Shown: positions 1 to 5,928, counted from the stretch's first letter. The stretch is DNA of 6,626 nt from an uncultured Lachnospiraceae bacterium (GCA_946623295.1 CAMOQY010000081.1:1-6626), one strand, 5' to 3'. Notes: generated from the sequence alone by a model not told the origin. Translations and numbers: made by a program.

Positions 1-1
1 T

Positions 2-85
2 GAAACAGGGAACCTGACCAAAGACTTCATGAAGATCAAGGACAGCCCTTACTATCAGAAAAGGCAGCCCTGCGGCTGCCTTTAA
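2..85 (+). CDS. C-terminal tail of an unidentified protein (partial, 5' end outside window)
   Basis: Frame 2 of the plus strand is open from the left edge to a TAA at 83-85 and encodes 27 residues that look like a natural protein end (TGNLTKDFMKIKDSPYY, then a basic and Cys-containing tail). I do not recognise the family. The last seven or so codons are encoded by the arms of the terminator hairpin at 60-83, so the gene would end inside its own terminator. The other two plus frames stop at 1-3 (TGA) and 15-17 (TGA), so the upstream gene could instead end at the very edge of the window. Frame 2 is preferred only because its translation is protein-like. It converges with the Lrp-family gene. 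Confidence 0.45.
   Translation, partial: ETGNLTKDFMKIKDSPYYQKRQPCGCL
60..83. terminator. Bidirectional intrinsic terminator between convergent genes
   Basis: A perfect 10-bp inverted repeat, AAAGGCAGCC (60-69) and GGCTGCCTTT (74-83), encloses a 4-base loop. The GC-rich core is flanked by A on one side and T on the other, so it can end transcription both rightward (the gene tail at 2-85) and leftward (the Lrp-family gene, whose stop is about 70 bases away). The U-tracts are short, three to four bases, in both directions. Confidence 0.8.
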
Positions 86-152
86 TACGTATGCGGTAGT
101 TTTGCGATGCGTCCCGGTCAAACGCCCCGTGCGGGCAATGGGGCTCGGACGC

Positions 153-593
153 TCAGTTCTCTCCGACCGATATCCCGCGGCTCGGAATGACGTCCGAGAG
201 CACGGTATAGGTCTCTGTGTGCCCGAATTTCTGGACCTTGCCTATAAACGCGTCCAGATCAGGCATGGACGGGAACATGGCCTTGAGGACCACCGATTTC
301 TCGCCGGCCACCACGCTGCACTCAAGGACGTTGGGAAACTCGGCGATAAAAGGCAGGAAGGCCTGCTTTTTCTTGGGCTGCATGGCGATCGTCATATAAG
401 CCGTAATATGATAGCCGAGCTGCTCGGGACTTACCTCGGCGTGATATCCGGTGATTATCTTTTTCTCTTCGAGTTTTGCAATGCGGAATGCGACTGCAGG
501 GGACGAAAGGTAAACTTGTTCGGAAAGCTCCTTGAGAGAATATCTGGCGTTCTGCTGCAGCAATTGGACCAGCAGTTTATCAACCTTATCCAT
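153..593 (-). CDS. Lrp/AsnC-family transcriptional regulator
   Basis: This 146-residue protein has the usual length and layout of the Lrp/AsnC (feast/famine) family. An N-terminal winged helix-turn-helix covers about residues 3-50: a D-x-L-L-x-x-L-x-x-N-A-R opening, then SLKELSEQVYLSSPAVAFRI as the HTH and LEEKKIITGYHAEV as the wing. A RAM ligand-binding and oligomerisation domain covers about 62-140. Such proteins form dimers to octamers and sense amino acids or related metabolites. The frame stays open upstream to an ATG at 645-647, but the ATG at 591-593 is chosen because AAAGAGGAG lies just upstream at good spacing and the protein then starts MDKVDKLL, as family members do. The usual G-x-x-D of the RAM domain reads G-E-K-S here, so ligand response may differ. 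It follows yggS by about 130 bases and appears to have its own promoter. The regulated genes cannot be read from the sequence. Confidence 0.93.
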   Translation of the reverse strand: MDKVDKLLVQLLQQNARYSLKELSEQVYLSSPAVAFRIAKLEEKKIITGYHAEVSPEQLGYHITAYMTIAMQPKKKQAFLPFIAEFPNVLECSVVAGEKSVVLKAMFPSMPDLDAFIGKVQKFGHTETYTVLSDVIPSRGISVGEN

Positions 594-606
594 AATGCTC
601 CTCTTT

Positions 607-644
607 CCGGTATCCTGCGGGCGGACGCCTGCGCCTGATGCCGG
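607..644 (-). promoter_or_regulatory. Inverted repeat in the leader of the Lrp-family gene
   Basis: On the minus strand CCGGCATC (644-637) can pair with GATACCGG (614-607) with one mismatch, and an inner GGCG/CGCC pairing extends the structure. The hairpin would fill almost the whole 5' leader, from just after the predicted transcription start to just before the AAAGAGGAG ribosome binding site. It could affect translation or mRNA stability, or be an operator for autoregulation. No known riboswitch class is recognised. Confidence 0.4.
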
Positions 645-652
645 CAAAGCGA

Positions 653-681
653 ATATTACAACTTTTATTTCTTAATTTCAA
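653..681 (-). promoter_or_regulatory. Predicted sigma-A promoter of the Lrp-family gene
   Basis: On the minus strand TTGAAA (681-676) is followed after 17 bases by TAATAT (658-653). The -35 matches 5 of 6 and the -10 matches 4 of 6 of the vegetative consensus. The site lies in an AT-rich gap after yggS and would start transcription near 646, about 50 bases before the ATG. AT-rich DNA gives chance matches. No convincing terminator separates yggS from this gene, so read-through from the upstream operon may add to its expression. Confidence 0.55.
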
Positions 682-724
682 GCTTATTTTTATAAAAAAA
701 CCGTTTAATAATCACAGTCGTCCT

Positions 725-1438
725 TCAGGCGTAGATCCGTTCCCCAAAAATCGCCGTTCCGACCCTTATAAAGGTAGCTCCTTCCTCTATCGCGACCTCA
801 AAATCACCCGTCATGCCCATCGAAAGTTCCCTCATCGGAGCTCCGGGGATCTCCATGGCGCGCAGCCGGTCGCGCATCTCGCGAAGCCGCCTGAAATACG
901 GTCTGTTTTCCTCCGGATCTTCCACCGGCGGAGCAATGGCCATCAGTCCGTCTACCTCGATCCCGGGCAGCAGCGCCGCTCCCCGTACGAGCTCCTCCAG
1001 CTCCGTCATCAGATCGTCGCCCGCAAGTCCGTGCTTTGTCGCTTCGCCGGCAACGTTTACCTCGATCAGCACAGGGACCTTTACTCCGCGTTTTTCCGCC
1101 TCGCGGGATATGGCTGCGGCGACGTGCATATCCGGTACGGAGTGCACGAGGCACGCCCTTCCGACAAACATTTTCACCTTATTCGTCTGGATATTGCCGA
1201 TCATATGCCAGCGAAGCCCTCGCTCCGGCAGGATCGTATCGTGCTTTCTCATGAGCTCCTGGGGCTTGTTTTCCCCGAAATCCAGGACTCCCGCGCCGGC
1301 CAGCTCCTCTACCATCTCATCCGGCTTCGTCTTGCTCACGGCAATGACCGTGACCTCCGAGGGCACGCGCCCGGCCCTGATGCAGGCAGCGTCGGCCCGT
1401 TCCCTTATCTTCAGATATTTTTCCGTCACTTCTCCCAT
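725..1438 (-). CDS. yggS: PLP homeostasis protein, YggS/PROSC family
   Basis: This 237-residue protein has the normal length for YggS/PLPBP (Bacillus YlmE), a single-domain TIM-barrel protein related to the N-terminal domain of alanine racemase. It binds pyridoxal 5'-phosphate and buffers the cytoplasmic PLP pool, with no known enzyme activity. Visible signatures are AVSKTKP with the PLP-linking Lys at residue 36 (same number as in E. coli), DFGENKPQEL (53-62), WHMIGNIQTNK (77-87), EVNVAGEATKHG (126-137), and the C-terminal phosphate-binding stretch with LSMGMTGDFEVAI (205-217) and IRVGTAIFG (224-232). The frame stays open upstream to 1585, but the ATG at 1436-1438 is chosen because AAAGGAG lies at proper spacing and the protein then begins as the family does. 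The start codon lies inside the end of citXG (13-base overlap), which points to one transcript and probable translational coupling. In many Bacillota this gene sits near sepF and the cell-division cluster, so this location is less usual. Confidence 0.96.
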   Translation of the reverse strand: MGEVTEKYLKIRERADAACIRAGRVPSEVTVIAVSKTKPDEMVEELAGAGVLDFGENKPQELMRKHDTILPERGLRWHMIGNIQTNKVKMFVGRACLVHSVPDMHVAAAISREAEKRGVKVPVLIEVNVAGEATKHGLAGDDLMTELEELVRGAALLPGIEVDGLMAIAPPVEDPEENRPYFRRLREMRDRLRAMEIPGAPMRELSMGMTGDFEVAIEEGATFIRVGTAIFGERIYA

Positions 1439-2799
1439 GTCGAAAGCTCCTTTACCATCTCCATAAAATAAGTCATGGCCAGCAGATCCGCGCACCCTCC
1501 GGGCGAAAGATTCATTTTGATAAACTCCGAATCCAGCCTGGAAGCCGCCTCCCGAAGCTTTTCGGGGCTGCGCTCCTGAAGGCATTCCTGCGCGGCAGCA
1601 TACGCGCGCTTGCTCATGCGGGCGGCACTCTCGCGGCCTCCGCGTCTTATCATATTTGTGTCATCCGCCGCGGCTATGCAACGCAGCAGAGTATATACCC
1701 CGGCTGTCTCCACGTCAAATCCCCAGTCCAGAGCCTCCTCAAAGGCAGGCATGGCGACCTCTCTCAGCGTCGGAAAACCAGCCGCAGCCTCAGCCCTCGC
1801 GCCTGCCCCACGCAGTCCCATCTCCGTCAGCTCGCCTGCGGCGGGAGCAGCTATCATTGCGGCAAGCGGCAGGATCGTATCCGGATCCCCGCTCCCGCTC
1901 ATGCCCCAGGCAGCGCATATGAGCCCGAGCGAAAAGATCAGTCCCTTGTGAGTATTCGCGCCAGCTGCTGCCAGCATATCTTTTTCGGCGGTAAGCCCGA
2001 GAGTCCGAAGGCGCGGAAAGAGCTCATCCGGCATGACGGTGTCCATCGCGGCGGAAGCACCCGCAGTCATGCAGCCTGAGAAATACCACTCCAGCGCGGC
2101 CGCGCTCCTCTCAAAGCTGTTTATGTCCATATCTGTATGAGAACCGCTGTTTGCGCGGTCCACAAGCCCGGGCTTCGGCGTAGTCTGGACCTCGGCGAAC
2201 ATCGCCGAAAGCGCGATATGCCCGGCCAGATCTCCCACGCTCGCCCGTCCGATCGGATCGCTGAGATACTCGAGCACCCTGCGGCAGGTCTCCTCCTGCA
2301 GCTCTCTTACGCTGTGTCTGCGGCTTCCCGCGCAATCCGCGGCATAGCCGCCGCAGATCAGGCACCTGCGCGGATCCATGCCTATTTCGGAGCGCGATAC
2401 CTTTGTCCCGTCAGGCTTTAGTACGTCGATATCAAAAAGCCTGCCGAGCGGATGAGTCTCCTCTATCGCCGCCATCACGTCCTTTACCCGGGACGCCTCT
2501 GCGGGGACGCTCCAATAACCCTCGTGGCCGTATGGGTTGTAAAATATACCCTCGCAAGTCGCGAATCCCTCGCCGAATGAGATCTCGAGCTGTTTCCCGA
2601 TCTCTGCGCAGCCGGCCTCAAAGGCCGCGTTGCTCACGGCGCAGACCTTTACGGGGCCTGCGATGTTAAGCGTAAAGCAGATCAGACAGCTGTCCTTGCC
2701 GGCCAGAAGCCTGCCCTGCCTTGCAACTCTTTTTTCACGTCCGTCAAGCATCTCGGGGAGTTCTACCCAGTGCCCGGAAAACCAGAGATCTCTAAGCAT
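1426..2799 (-). CDS. citXG: Fused citrate lyase maturation protein CitX-CitG
   Basis: This 457-residue protein joins two enzymes that mature citrate lyase. Residues 1 to about 175 are CitX-like (apo-citrate lyase phosphoribosyl-dephospho-CoA transferase), with HPLGRLFDIDV (116-126) and the R-x-C-L-I-C-G...C-A-G-S-R-R-H-S block (145-163). Residues from about 185 to 457 are CitG (triphosphoribosyl-dephospho-CoA synthase), with EVQTTPKPGLVDRANSGSH (203-221), GANTHKGLIFSLG (280-292), DDTNMIRRGG (379-388) and the C-terminal NLSPGGCADLLAMTYF (430-445). CitG makes the prosthetic-group precursor from ATP and 3'-dephospho-CoA, and CitX attaches it to the acyl carrier subunit CitD, activating cytoplasmic citrate cleavage to acetate and oxaloacetate. 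Fused CitXG proteins are known in other bacteria. The start at 2799 has a GAGG motif eight bases upstream and an excellent promoter further up. It is first in an operon with yggS. No citC, citD, citE or citF is in the window, so the lyase must be encoded elsewhere. Confidence 0.95.
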   Translation of the reverse strand: MLRDLWFSGHWVELPEMLDGREKRVARQGRLLAGKDSCLICFTLNIAGPVKVCAVSNAAFEAGCAEIGKQLEISFGEGFATCEGIFYNPYGHEGYWSVPAEASRVKDVMAAIEETHPLGRLFDIDVLKPDGTKVSRSEIGMDPRRCLICGGYAADCAGSRRHSVRELQEETCRRVLEYLSDPIGRASVGDLAGHIALSAMFAEVQTTPKPGLVDRANSGSHTDMDINSFERSAAALEWYFSGCMTAGASAAMDTVMPDELFPRLRTLGLTAEKDMLAAAGANTHKGLIFSLGLICAAWGMSGSGDPDTILPLAAMIAAPAAGELTEMGLRGAGARAEAAAGFPTLREVAMPAFEEALDWGFDVETAGVYTLLRCIAAADDTNMIRRGGRESAARMSKRAYAAAQECLQERSPEKLREAASRLDSEFIKMNLSPGGCADLLAMTYFMEMVKELSTWEK

Positions 2800-2846
2800 A
2801 TTCGGTCCTCAAATTCTGATACGCGCCTTTGTCATTTCACTTTTGT

Positions 2847-2874
2847 ATTATACCGCATTACAGGCCGCGGTTAA
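2847..2874 (-). promoter_or_regulatory. Predicted sigma-A promoter of the citXG-yggS operon
   Basis: On the minus strand a perfect TATAAT (2852-2847) is preceded after 16 bases by TTAACC (2874-2869, 4 of 6 matches). Transcription would start near 2840, giving a leader of about 40 bases before the citXG ATG. It lies just downstream of the icd terminator, so citXG is likely expressed independently of icd. I see no clear operator repeat around it. Confidence 0.7.
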
Positions 2875-2894
2875 AGGATCATCGCCGCCTACAG

Positions 2895-2925
2895 AAAAGC
2901 CCCCGTGCATATGCCGGGGGCTTTT
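2895..2925 (-). terminator. Intrinsic terminator of icd
   Basis: A perfect inverted repeat of 11 bp with a 9-base loop: AAAAGCCCCC (with G at 2905) at 2895-2905 and its complement at 2915-2925. On the minus strand the GC stem is followed by TTTTCTGT. It begins 18 bases after the icd stop codon. The flanking A and T runs make the structure symmetrical, so it could also stop plus-strand transcripts. Confidence 0.9.
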
Positions 2926-2943
2926 GGGTGTCAGCTCTGCCTC

Positions 2944-4164
2944 TTACAGCATGGCAGCAAGATTCTCGCGGATCTTCTTGATGAAGTCAAGGCTGTTGAG
3001 CTGATGAACTTTCTCTTTCTCCATCTTGGTGATGAGAGCAAGGTCCTTGGTCATGTAGCCGCTCTCGATGGTGCCAATGGTGGCCTTCTCAAGCTTGTCG
3101 GCGAAGTCCCGAAGCTCCTGAATGCCGTCCAGCTCGCCGCGCTTGCGCAGAGCGCCCGACCATGCAAAGATGGTAGCTACGGAGTTGGTAGAGGTCTCTT
3201 TGCCCTCGAGATGAGCATAGTAGTGTCTCTGAACGGTGCCGTGAGCAGCCTCGTACTCGAAGTTGCCGTCGGGCGAAACCAGAACGGAAGTCATCATAGC
3301 CAGAGAGCCGAAAGCGGTCGCAAGCATATCGCTCATGACGTCGCCGTCGTAGTTCTTGCAGGCCCAGATGAAGCCGCCCTCAGAACGGATGACACGCGCT
3401 ACGATATCGTCGATCAGGGTGTAGAAGTAGGTGATGCCGGCAGCCTCGAATCTCTCCTTGTACTCGGTATCATAGACATCCTGGAAGATATCCTTGAAGG
3501 TGTGGTCATATTTCTTGGAGATGGTGTCCTTGGTGGCAAACCAGATGTCCTGCTTGGTGGCCAGAGCATAGTTGAAGCAGCTGCGTGCAAAGGACCTGAT
3601 GGAATTGCAGCGGTTGTGCATGCCCTGAATGACTCCGCCCTCAGCCTCGGTGAAGTTCATGATGACTTCTTCCTGATGAGAGCCGTTTACGCCGTCAAAT
3701 ACAAGCTTTGCGGTACCGGGCTCAAAGCACTTCATCTCAACGCCCTTGTAGACGTCGCCGTATGCATGACGGGCGATAGTGATGGGCTTTGTCCAGGTAG
3801 GGATATAGGGGACGATACCCTTTACCATGATGGGAGCACGGAAGACAGTACCGTCAAGAATGGCACGGATCGTTCCGTTAGGGCTCTTCCACATTTCCTT
3901 AAGGTTGTACTCGGTAACGCGGGCAGCGTTAGGGGTGATGGTCGCGCACTTGACGGCTACGCCGTATTTCTTGTTGGCGTTTGCGGCGTCGATAGTGACC
4001 TGATCGTTGGTCTCATCGCGGTGTTTGAGGCCAAGGTCATAGTACTCGGTCTTGAGATCGATAAAGGGGAGCAGCAGCTCATCCTTGATATACTGCCAGA
4101 GAATTCTGGTCATCTCGTCGCCGTCCATCTCGACTAACGGTGTCTTCATCTGAATCTTGTCCAT
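2944..4164 (-). CDS. icd: NADP-dependent isocitrate dehydrogenase, homodimeric eukaryote-type
   Basis: This 406-residue enzyme oxidatively decarboxylates isocitrate to 2-oxoglutarate, producing NADPH in the cytoplasm. It belongs to the subfamily of human IDH1/IDH2, not the E. coli Icd type. Residue numbers match human IDH1 closely: T77, S94 in KSPNGTIR (93-100), R100, R109, R132 in ARHAYGD (131-137), catalytic Y139 and K212, and metal ligands D252, D275 and D279 in LIDDIV and NYDGDVMSD. R313-H314 in HGTVQRH correspond to the IDH1 R314-H315 pair that binds the NADP 2'-phosphate, so NADP preference is expected. The start at 4164 has AGGAGG nine bases upstream. In an anaerobe with a partial TCA cycle its main job is probably 2-oxoglutarate for glutamate synthesis plus NADPH. 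A terminator follows at 2895-2925. There is no convincing promoter of its own in the roughly 30 bases between it and the 6S RNA, so it may be co-transcribed with that RNA. It looks intact. Confidence 0.97.
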   Translation of the reverse strand: MDKIQMKTPLVEMDGDEMTRILWQYIKDELLLPFIDLKTEYYDLGLKHRDETNDQVTIDAANANKKYGVAVKCATITPNAARVTEYNLKEMWKSPNGTIRAILDGTVFRAPIMVKGIVPYIPTWTKPITIARHAYGDVYKGVEMKCFEPGTAKLVFDGVNGSHQEEVIMNFTEAEGGVIQGMHNRCNSIRSFARSCFNYALATKQDIWFATKDTISKKYDHTFKDIFQDVYDTEYKERFEAAGITYFYTLIDDIVARVIRSEGGFIWACKNYDGDVMSDMLATAFGSLAMMTSVLVSPDGNFEYEAAHGTVQRHYYAHLEGKETSTNSVATIFAWSGALRKRGELDGIQELRDFADKLEKATIGTIESGYMTKDLALITKMEKEKVHQLNSLDFIKKIRENLAAML

Positions 4165-4194
4165 TGGAACAATCCTCCTGTGATTTTCTTATAA

Positions 4195-4380
4195 CCCCAG
4201 AATGCCGGGCCCGTTTCTTTGACGCCTAGCCATAGCCAGGTGGGTAACCGCAGCAAGAGAATCTGTCTTCCACTCGAAGGAGGCCTGACATATCCCGCGC
4301 AATGTAGGAATCCCTTATGTCAAAATGTAGGTTCAAGAGATCGCGAGCTTATCGCACACCCCAGGGCATTTTTTATTTTC
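4195..4380 (-). ncRNA. ssrS: 6S RNA (RNA polymerase-binding regulatory RNA)
   Basis: The minus strand here resembles 6S RNAs of Clostridia in length (about 185 bases), order of elements and several stretches. The 5' part reads GCCCTGGGGTGTGCG, then a GCGA/TCGC hairpin and CTTGAACCTACA. The 3' part contains GCCTCCTTCGAGTGGAAG, then GCTGCGGTTACCCACCTGG. The ends close through AATGCC (4370-4365) with GGCATT (4206-4201). The terminal arm is formed by TGACAT and ATTCC pairing with GGGATATGTCA, leaving a 10-base loop. A small hairpin CCTGGC-TATG-GCTAGG lies on the 3' side, where Bacillota 6S RNAs often have one. 6S RNA mimics an open promoter and holds the vegetative sigma factor holoenzyme when cells slow down. 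The 5' end is placed from the promoter at 4388-4416; the 3' end is uncertain by several bases. No protein frame of merit covers the region. The identification rests on recalled family features, not on an alignment. Confidence 0.8.
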
Positions 4381-4387
4381 TGAATAA

Positions 4388-4416
4388 AGTATAGCTGATT
4401 AACATACCAAATGCAA
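4388..4416 (-). promoter_or_regulatory. Predicted promoter of the 6S RNA
   Basis: On the minus strand TTGCAT (4416-4411) is followed after exactly 17 bases by TATACT (4393-4388), which matches the consensus -10 at 5 of 6 positions. Transcription would start near 4381, about ten bases before the closing stem of the 6S RNA, as expected for this RNA. It interlocks with the plus-strand promoter at 4399-4426. Confidence 0.6.
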
Positions 4417-4426
4417 CTTATATAAT
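4399..4426 (+). promoter_or_regulatory. Candidate strong plus-strand promoter
   Basis: TTAACA (4399-4404, 5 of 6 matches) and TATAAT (4421-4426, 6 of 6) are 16 bases apart on the plus strand, a close fit to the vegetative consensus. It points away from icd toward the 3' end of tuf, with no protein gene in that direction. Its -35 lies between the -10 and -35 of the 6S promoter on the other strand, so polymerase could not occupy both at once. The region is AT-rich, so a chance match is possible. Confidence 0.45.
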
Positions 4427-4432
4427 CATGAA

Positions 4433-4549
4433 AAAAATGGGTGAAAATGTTGATTTTCCGTACTAAATCGGCTGTTTCGCTTTCGAAAAATCCGCACCCG
4501 ATCCGAGCATAAAACAACCCCGCTGCACACGCAGCGGGGTCTTTGCTTT
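4433..4549 (+). ncRNA. Candidate small RNA antisense to the tuf 3' untranslated region
   Basis: Starting at the position expected from the plus-strand promoter at 4399-4426, a transcript would run about 115 bases to the hairpin at 4518-4539, which on this strand is followed by TCTTTGCTTTT. No open frame with a ribosome binding site lies inside. A small hairpin TTTCG-CTTT-CGAAA occurs midway. No known RNA family is recognised. The call rests only on promoter plus terminator, and the terminator is already explained by tuf, so confidence is low. Confidence 0.22.
4518..4539. terminator. Intrinsic terminator of tuf, potentially bidirectional
   Basis: A perfect 9-bp stem, CCCCGCTGC (4518-4526) with GCAGCGGGG (4531-4539), closes a 4-base loop. 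On the minus strand it is followed by TTGTTTTA, and it starts 63 bases after the tuf stop codon. On the plus strand a T-rich stretch also follows, so it could stop transcripts coming from 4399-4426. Confidence 0.9.
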
Positions 4550-4602
4550 TCTCAGGCAGAGCCTGAATCAAAGATTAAATTGTGGTTTAAGCTATTATCC
4601 TA

Positions 4603-5796
4603 TCAGTCAAGGATGGCGGTAACGGTACCGGCACCAACGGTACGGCCGCCCTCACGGATAGCGAAACGAAGTCCGACTTCCATAGCAACCTTGTGGATCA
4701 GCTCAACAGTCATCTCTACGTTATCACCAGGCATGCACATCTCGGTGCCGGCAGGCAGCTCGCAGACGCCGGTAACGTCGGTAGTTCTGAAGTAGAACTG
4801 AGGACGATAGTTGTTGAAGAAAGGAGTATGACGTCCGCCCTCTTCCTTGCTCAGAACGTAAACCTGGCAGGTGAACTTCTGATGAGGAGTGATCGAACCG
4901 GGCTTGGCGATAACCTGTCCTCTCTCGATCTCTTTACGGTCAACACCACGAAGAAGGAGACCTACGTTATCACCGGCCTGGCCCTCATCAAGGAGCTTGT
5001 GGAACATCTCGACGCCGGTAACGACGGTCTTGCGGGACTCGTCCTTAACACCAACGATCTCGACCTCATCGCCGACATGGATAACACCACGCTCGATACG
5101 GCCGGTAGCAACGGTACCACGACCGGAGATAGTGAAGACGTCCTCGACGGGCATAAGGAAAGGCTTGTCGGTCTCACGCTGAGGATCGGGAATGTAGGAA
5201 TCTACAGCGTCCATCAGCTCAAGGATCTTGTCGCCCCACTCGGACATGGGATCTTCAAGAGCCTTCAGAGCGGAACCCTGGATGATAGGGGTCTCATCGC
5301 CCGGGAAATCGTACTCGTTGAGCAGGTCACGGATCTCCATATCAACCAGCTCAAGAAGCTCGGGATCGTCGACCATGTCGCACTTGTTCATGAATACTAC
5401 AACGTAAGGAACGCCAACCTGACGGGCAAGCAGGATGTGCTCGCGGGTCTGAGCCATAACACCGTCGGTAGCGGCAACAACCAGGATAGCACCGTCCATC
5501 TGGGCAGCACCGGTGATCATGTTCTTGACGTAGTCAGCATGGCCGGGGCAGTCAACATGGGCGTAGTGACGCTTTTTGGTCTCGTACTCTACGTGAGCGG
5601 TAGAGATCGTTATACCACGCGCCTTCTCTTCGGGAGCCTTATCGATCTGATCGAAAGCTACGATCTCACCGGTGCCAAGTCTCTTGTTCAGAGTGATGGT
5701 AATGGCAGCGGTAAGAGTGGTTTTACCATGGTCAACGTGGCCGATGGTACCGATGTTGCAATGGGGCTTGGTTCTTTCAAATTTCTGTTTTGCCAT
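4603..5796 (-). CDS. tuf: Translation elongation factor Tu
   Basis: This 397-residue GTPase carries aminoacyl-tRNA to the ribosomal A site. All GTP-binding elements are present: GHVDHGKT (19-26), the RGIT switch I motif (60-63), DCPGH (82-86) with catalytic His86, NKCD (137-140) and SAL (175-177). The two beta-barrel domains follow from about residue 210, with GRGTVATGRIERG in domain 2 and GGRHTPFF in domain 3. Length and sequence are those of a normal bacterial EF-Tu with no truncation. The start at 5796 has AGGAGG ten bases upstream. It follows fusA, as in the conserved str operon (rpsL-rpsG-fusA-tuf), but the 155-base gap contains a good promoter, so tuf is probably transcribed both from the operon and on its own. 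It ends at the terminator at 4518-4539. Confidence 0.99.
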   Translation of the reverse strand: MAKQKFERTKPHCNIGTIGHVDHGKTTLTAAITITLNKRLGTGEIVAFDQIDKAPEEKARGITISTAHVEYETKKRHYAHVDCPGHADYVKNMITGAAQMDGAILVVAATDGVMAQTREHILLARQVGVPYVVVFMNKCDMVDDPELLELVDMEIRDLLNEYDFPGDETPIIQGSALKALEDPMSEWGDKILELMDAVDSYIPDPQRETDKPFLMPVEDVFTISGRGTVATGRIERGVIHVGDEVEIVGVKDESRKTVVTGVEMFHKLLDEGQAGDNVGLLLRGVDRKEIERGQVIAKPGSITPHQKFTCQVYVLSKEEGGRHTPFFNNYRPQFYFRTTDVTGVCELPAGTEMCMPGDNVEMTVELIHKVAMEVGLRFAIREGGRTVGAGTVTAILD

Positions 5797-5863
5797 CTTT
5801 TTTAAATCCTCCTAATATTTGTGCCCTGCGGGCAAAAAAAGCATAAAATTAGTCAACATTTAG

Positions 5864-5892
5864 ATTTTATACCAGAAAGCACGATTTTTCAA
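5864..5892 (-). promoter_or_regulatory. Predicted sigma-A promoter of tuf
   Basis: On the minus strand TTGAAA (5892-5887) is followed after 17 bases by TAAAAT (5869-5864), 5 of 6 matches in each element. An overlapping TATAAA at 15-base spacing is an alternative -10. The expected start near 5857 gives a leader of about 60 bases with a small GCCC/GGGC hairpin (5823-5833) and then AGGAGG. This fits separate high-level expression of EF-Tu. Confidence 0.65.
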
Positions 5893-5928
5893 GCATTATT
5901 TGTATTTCTGCCGAAATAACGCGCTTTA

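Noticed and set aside
638..1471. Plus-strand open frames opposite yggS
   Set aside because: They overlap a conserved yggS gene that has a proper ribosome binding site, and the translations are rich in Arg, His and Ser as expected of GC-rich shadows.
2137..2669. Plus-strand open frames opposite citXG
   Set aside because: They are shadows of the conserved fused gene, with Arg-rich and Pro-rich translations and no motif.
2905..4137. Long plus-strand open frame (410 codons) opposite icd
   Set aside because: It is the antisense shadow of a clearly conserved isocitrate dehydrogenase, and its translation shows no recognisable family.
4235..4260. T-box-like stretch on the plus strand (AGGTGGGTAACCGCAG)
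   Set aside because: It resembles the T-box antiterminator motif but reads plus-ward with no downstream gene or tandem terminator. The complementary strand fits 6S RNA much better.
4428..4466. 12-residue plus-strand reading frame (MKKMGENVDFPY)
   Set aside because: Its ATG is one base after the -10 element, so it precedes the expected transcription start, and there is no ribosome binding site for the second ATG.
4320..4571. 83-codon minus-strand open frame between tuf and icd
   Set aside because: It runs through the tuf terminator and the 6S promoter and into the 6S RNA. No ribosome binding site or family resemblance supports it.
4693..5805. Long plus-strand open frame (370 codons) opposite tuf
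   Set aside because: It mirrors EF-Tu codon for codon on the other strand. The strong codon bias of tuf keeps the antisense frame open, and no family is recognised in it.
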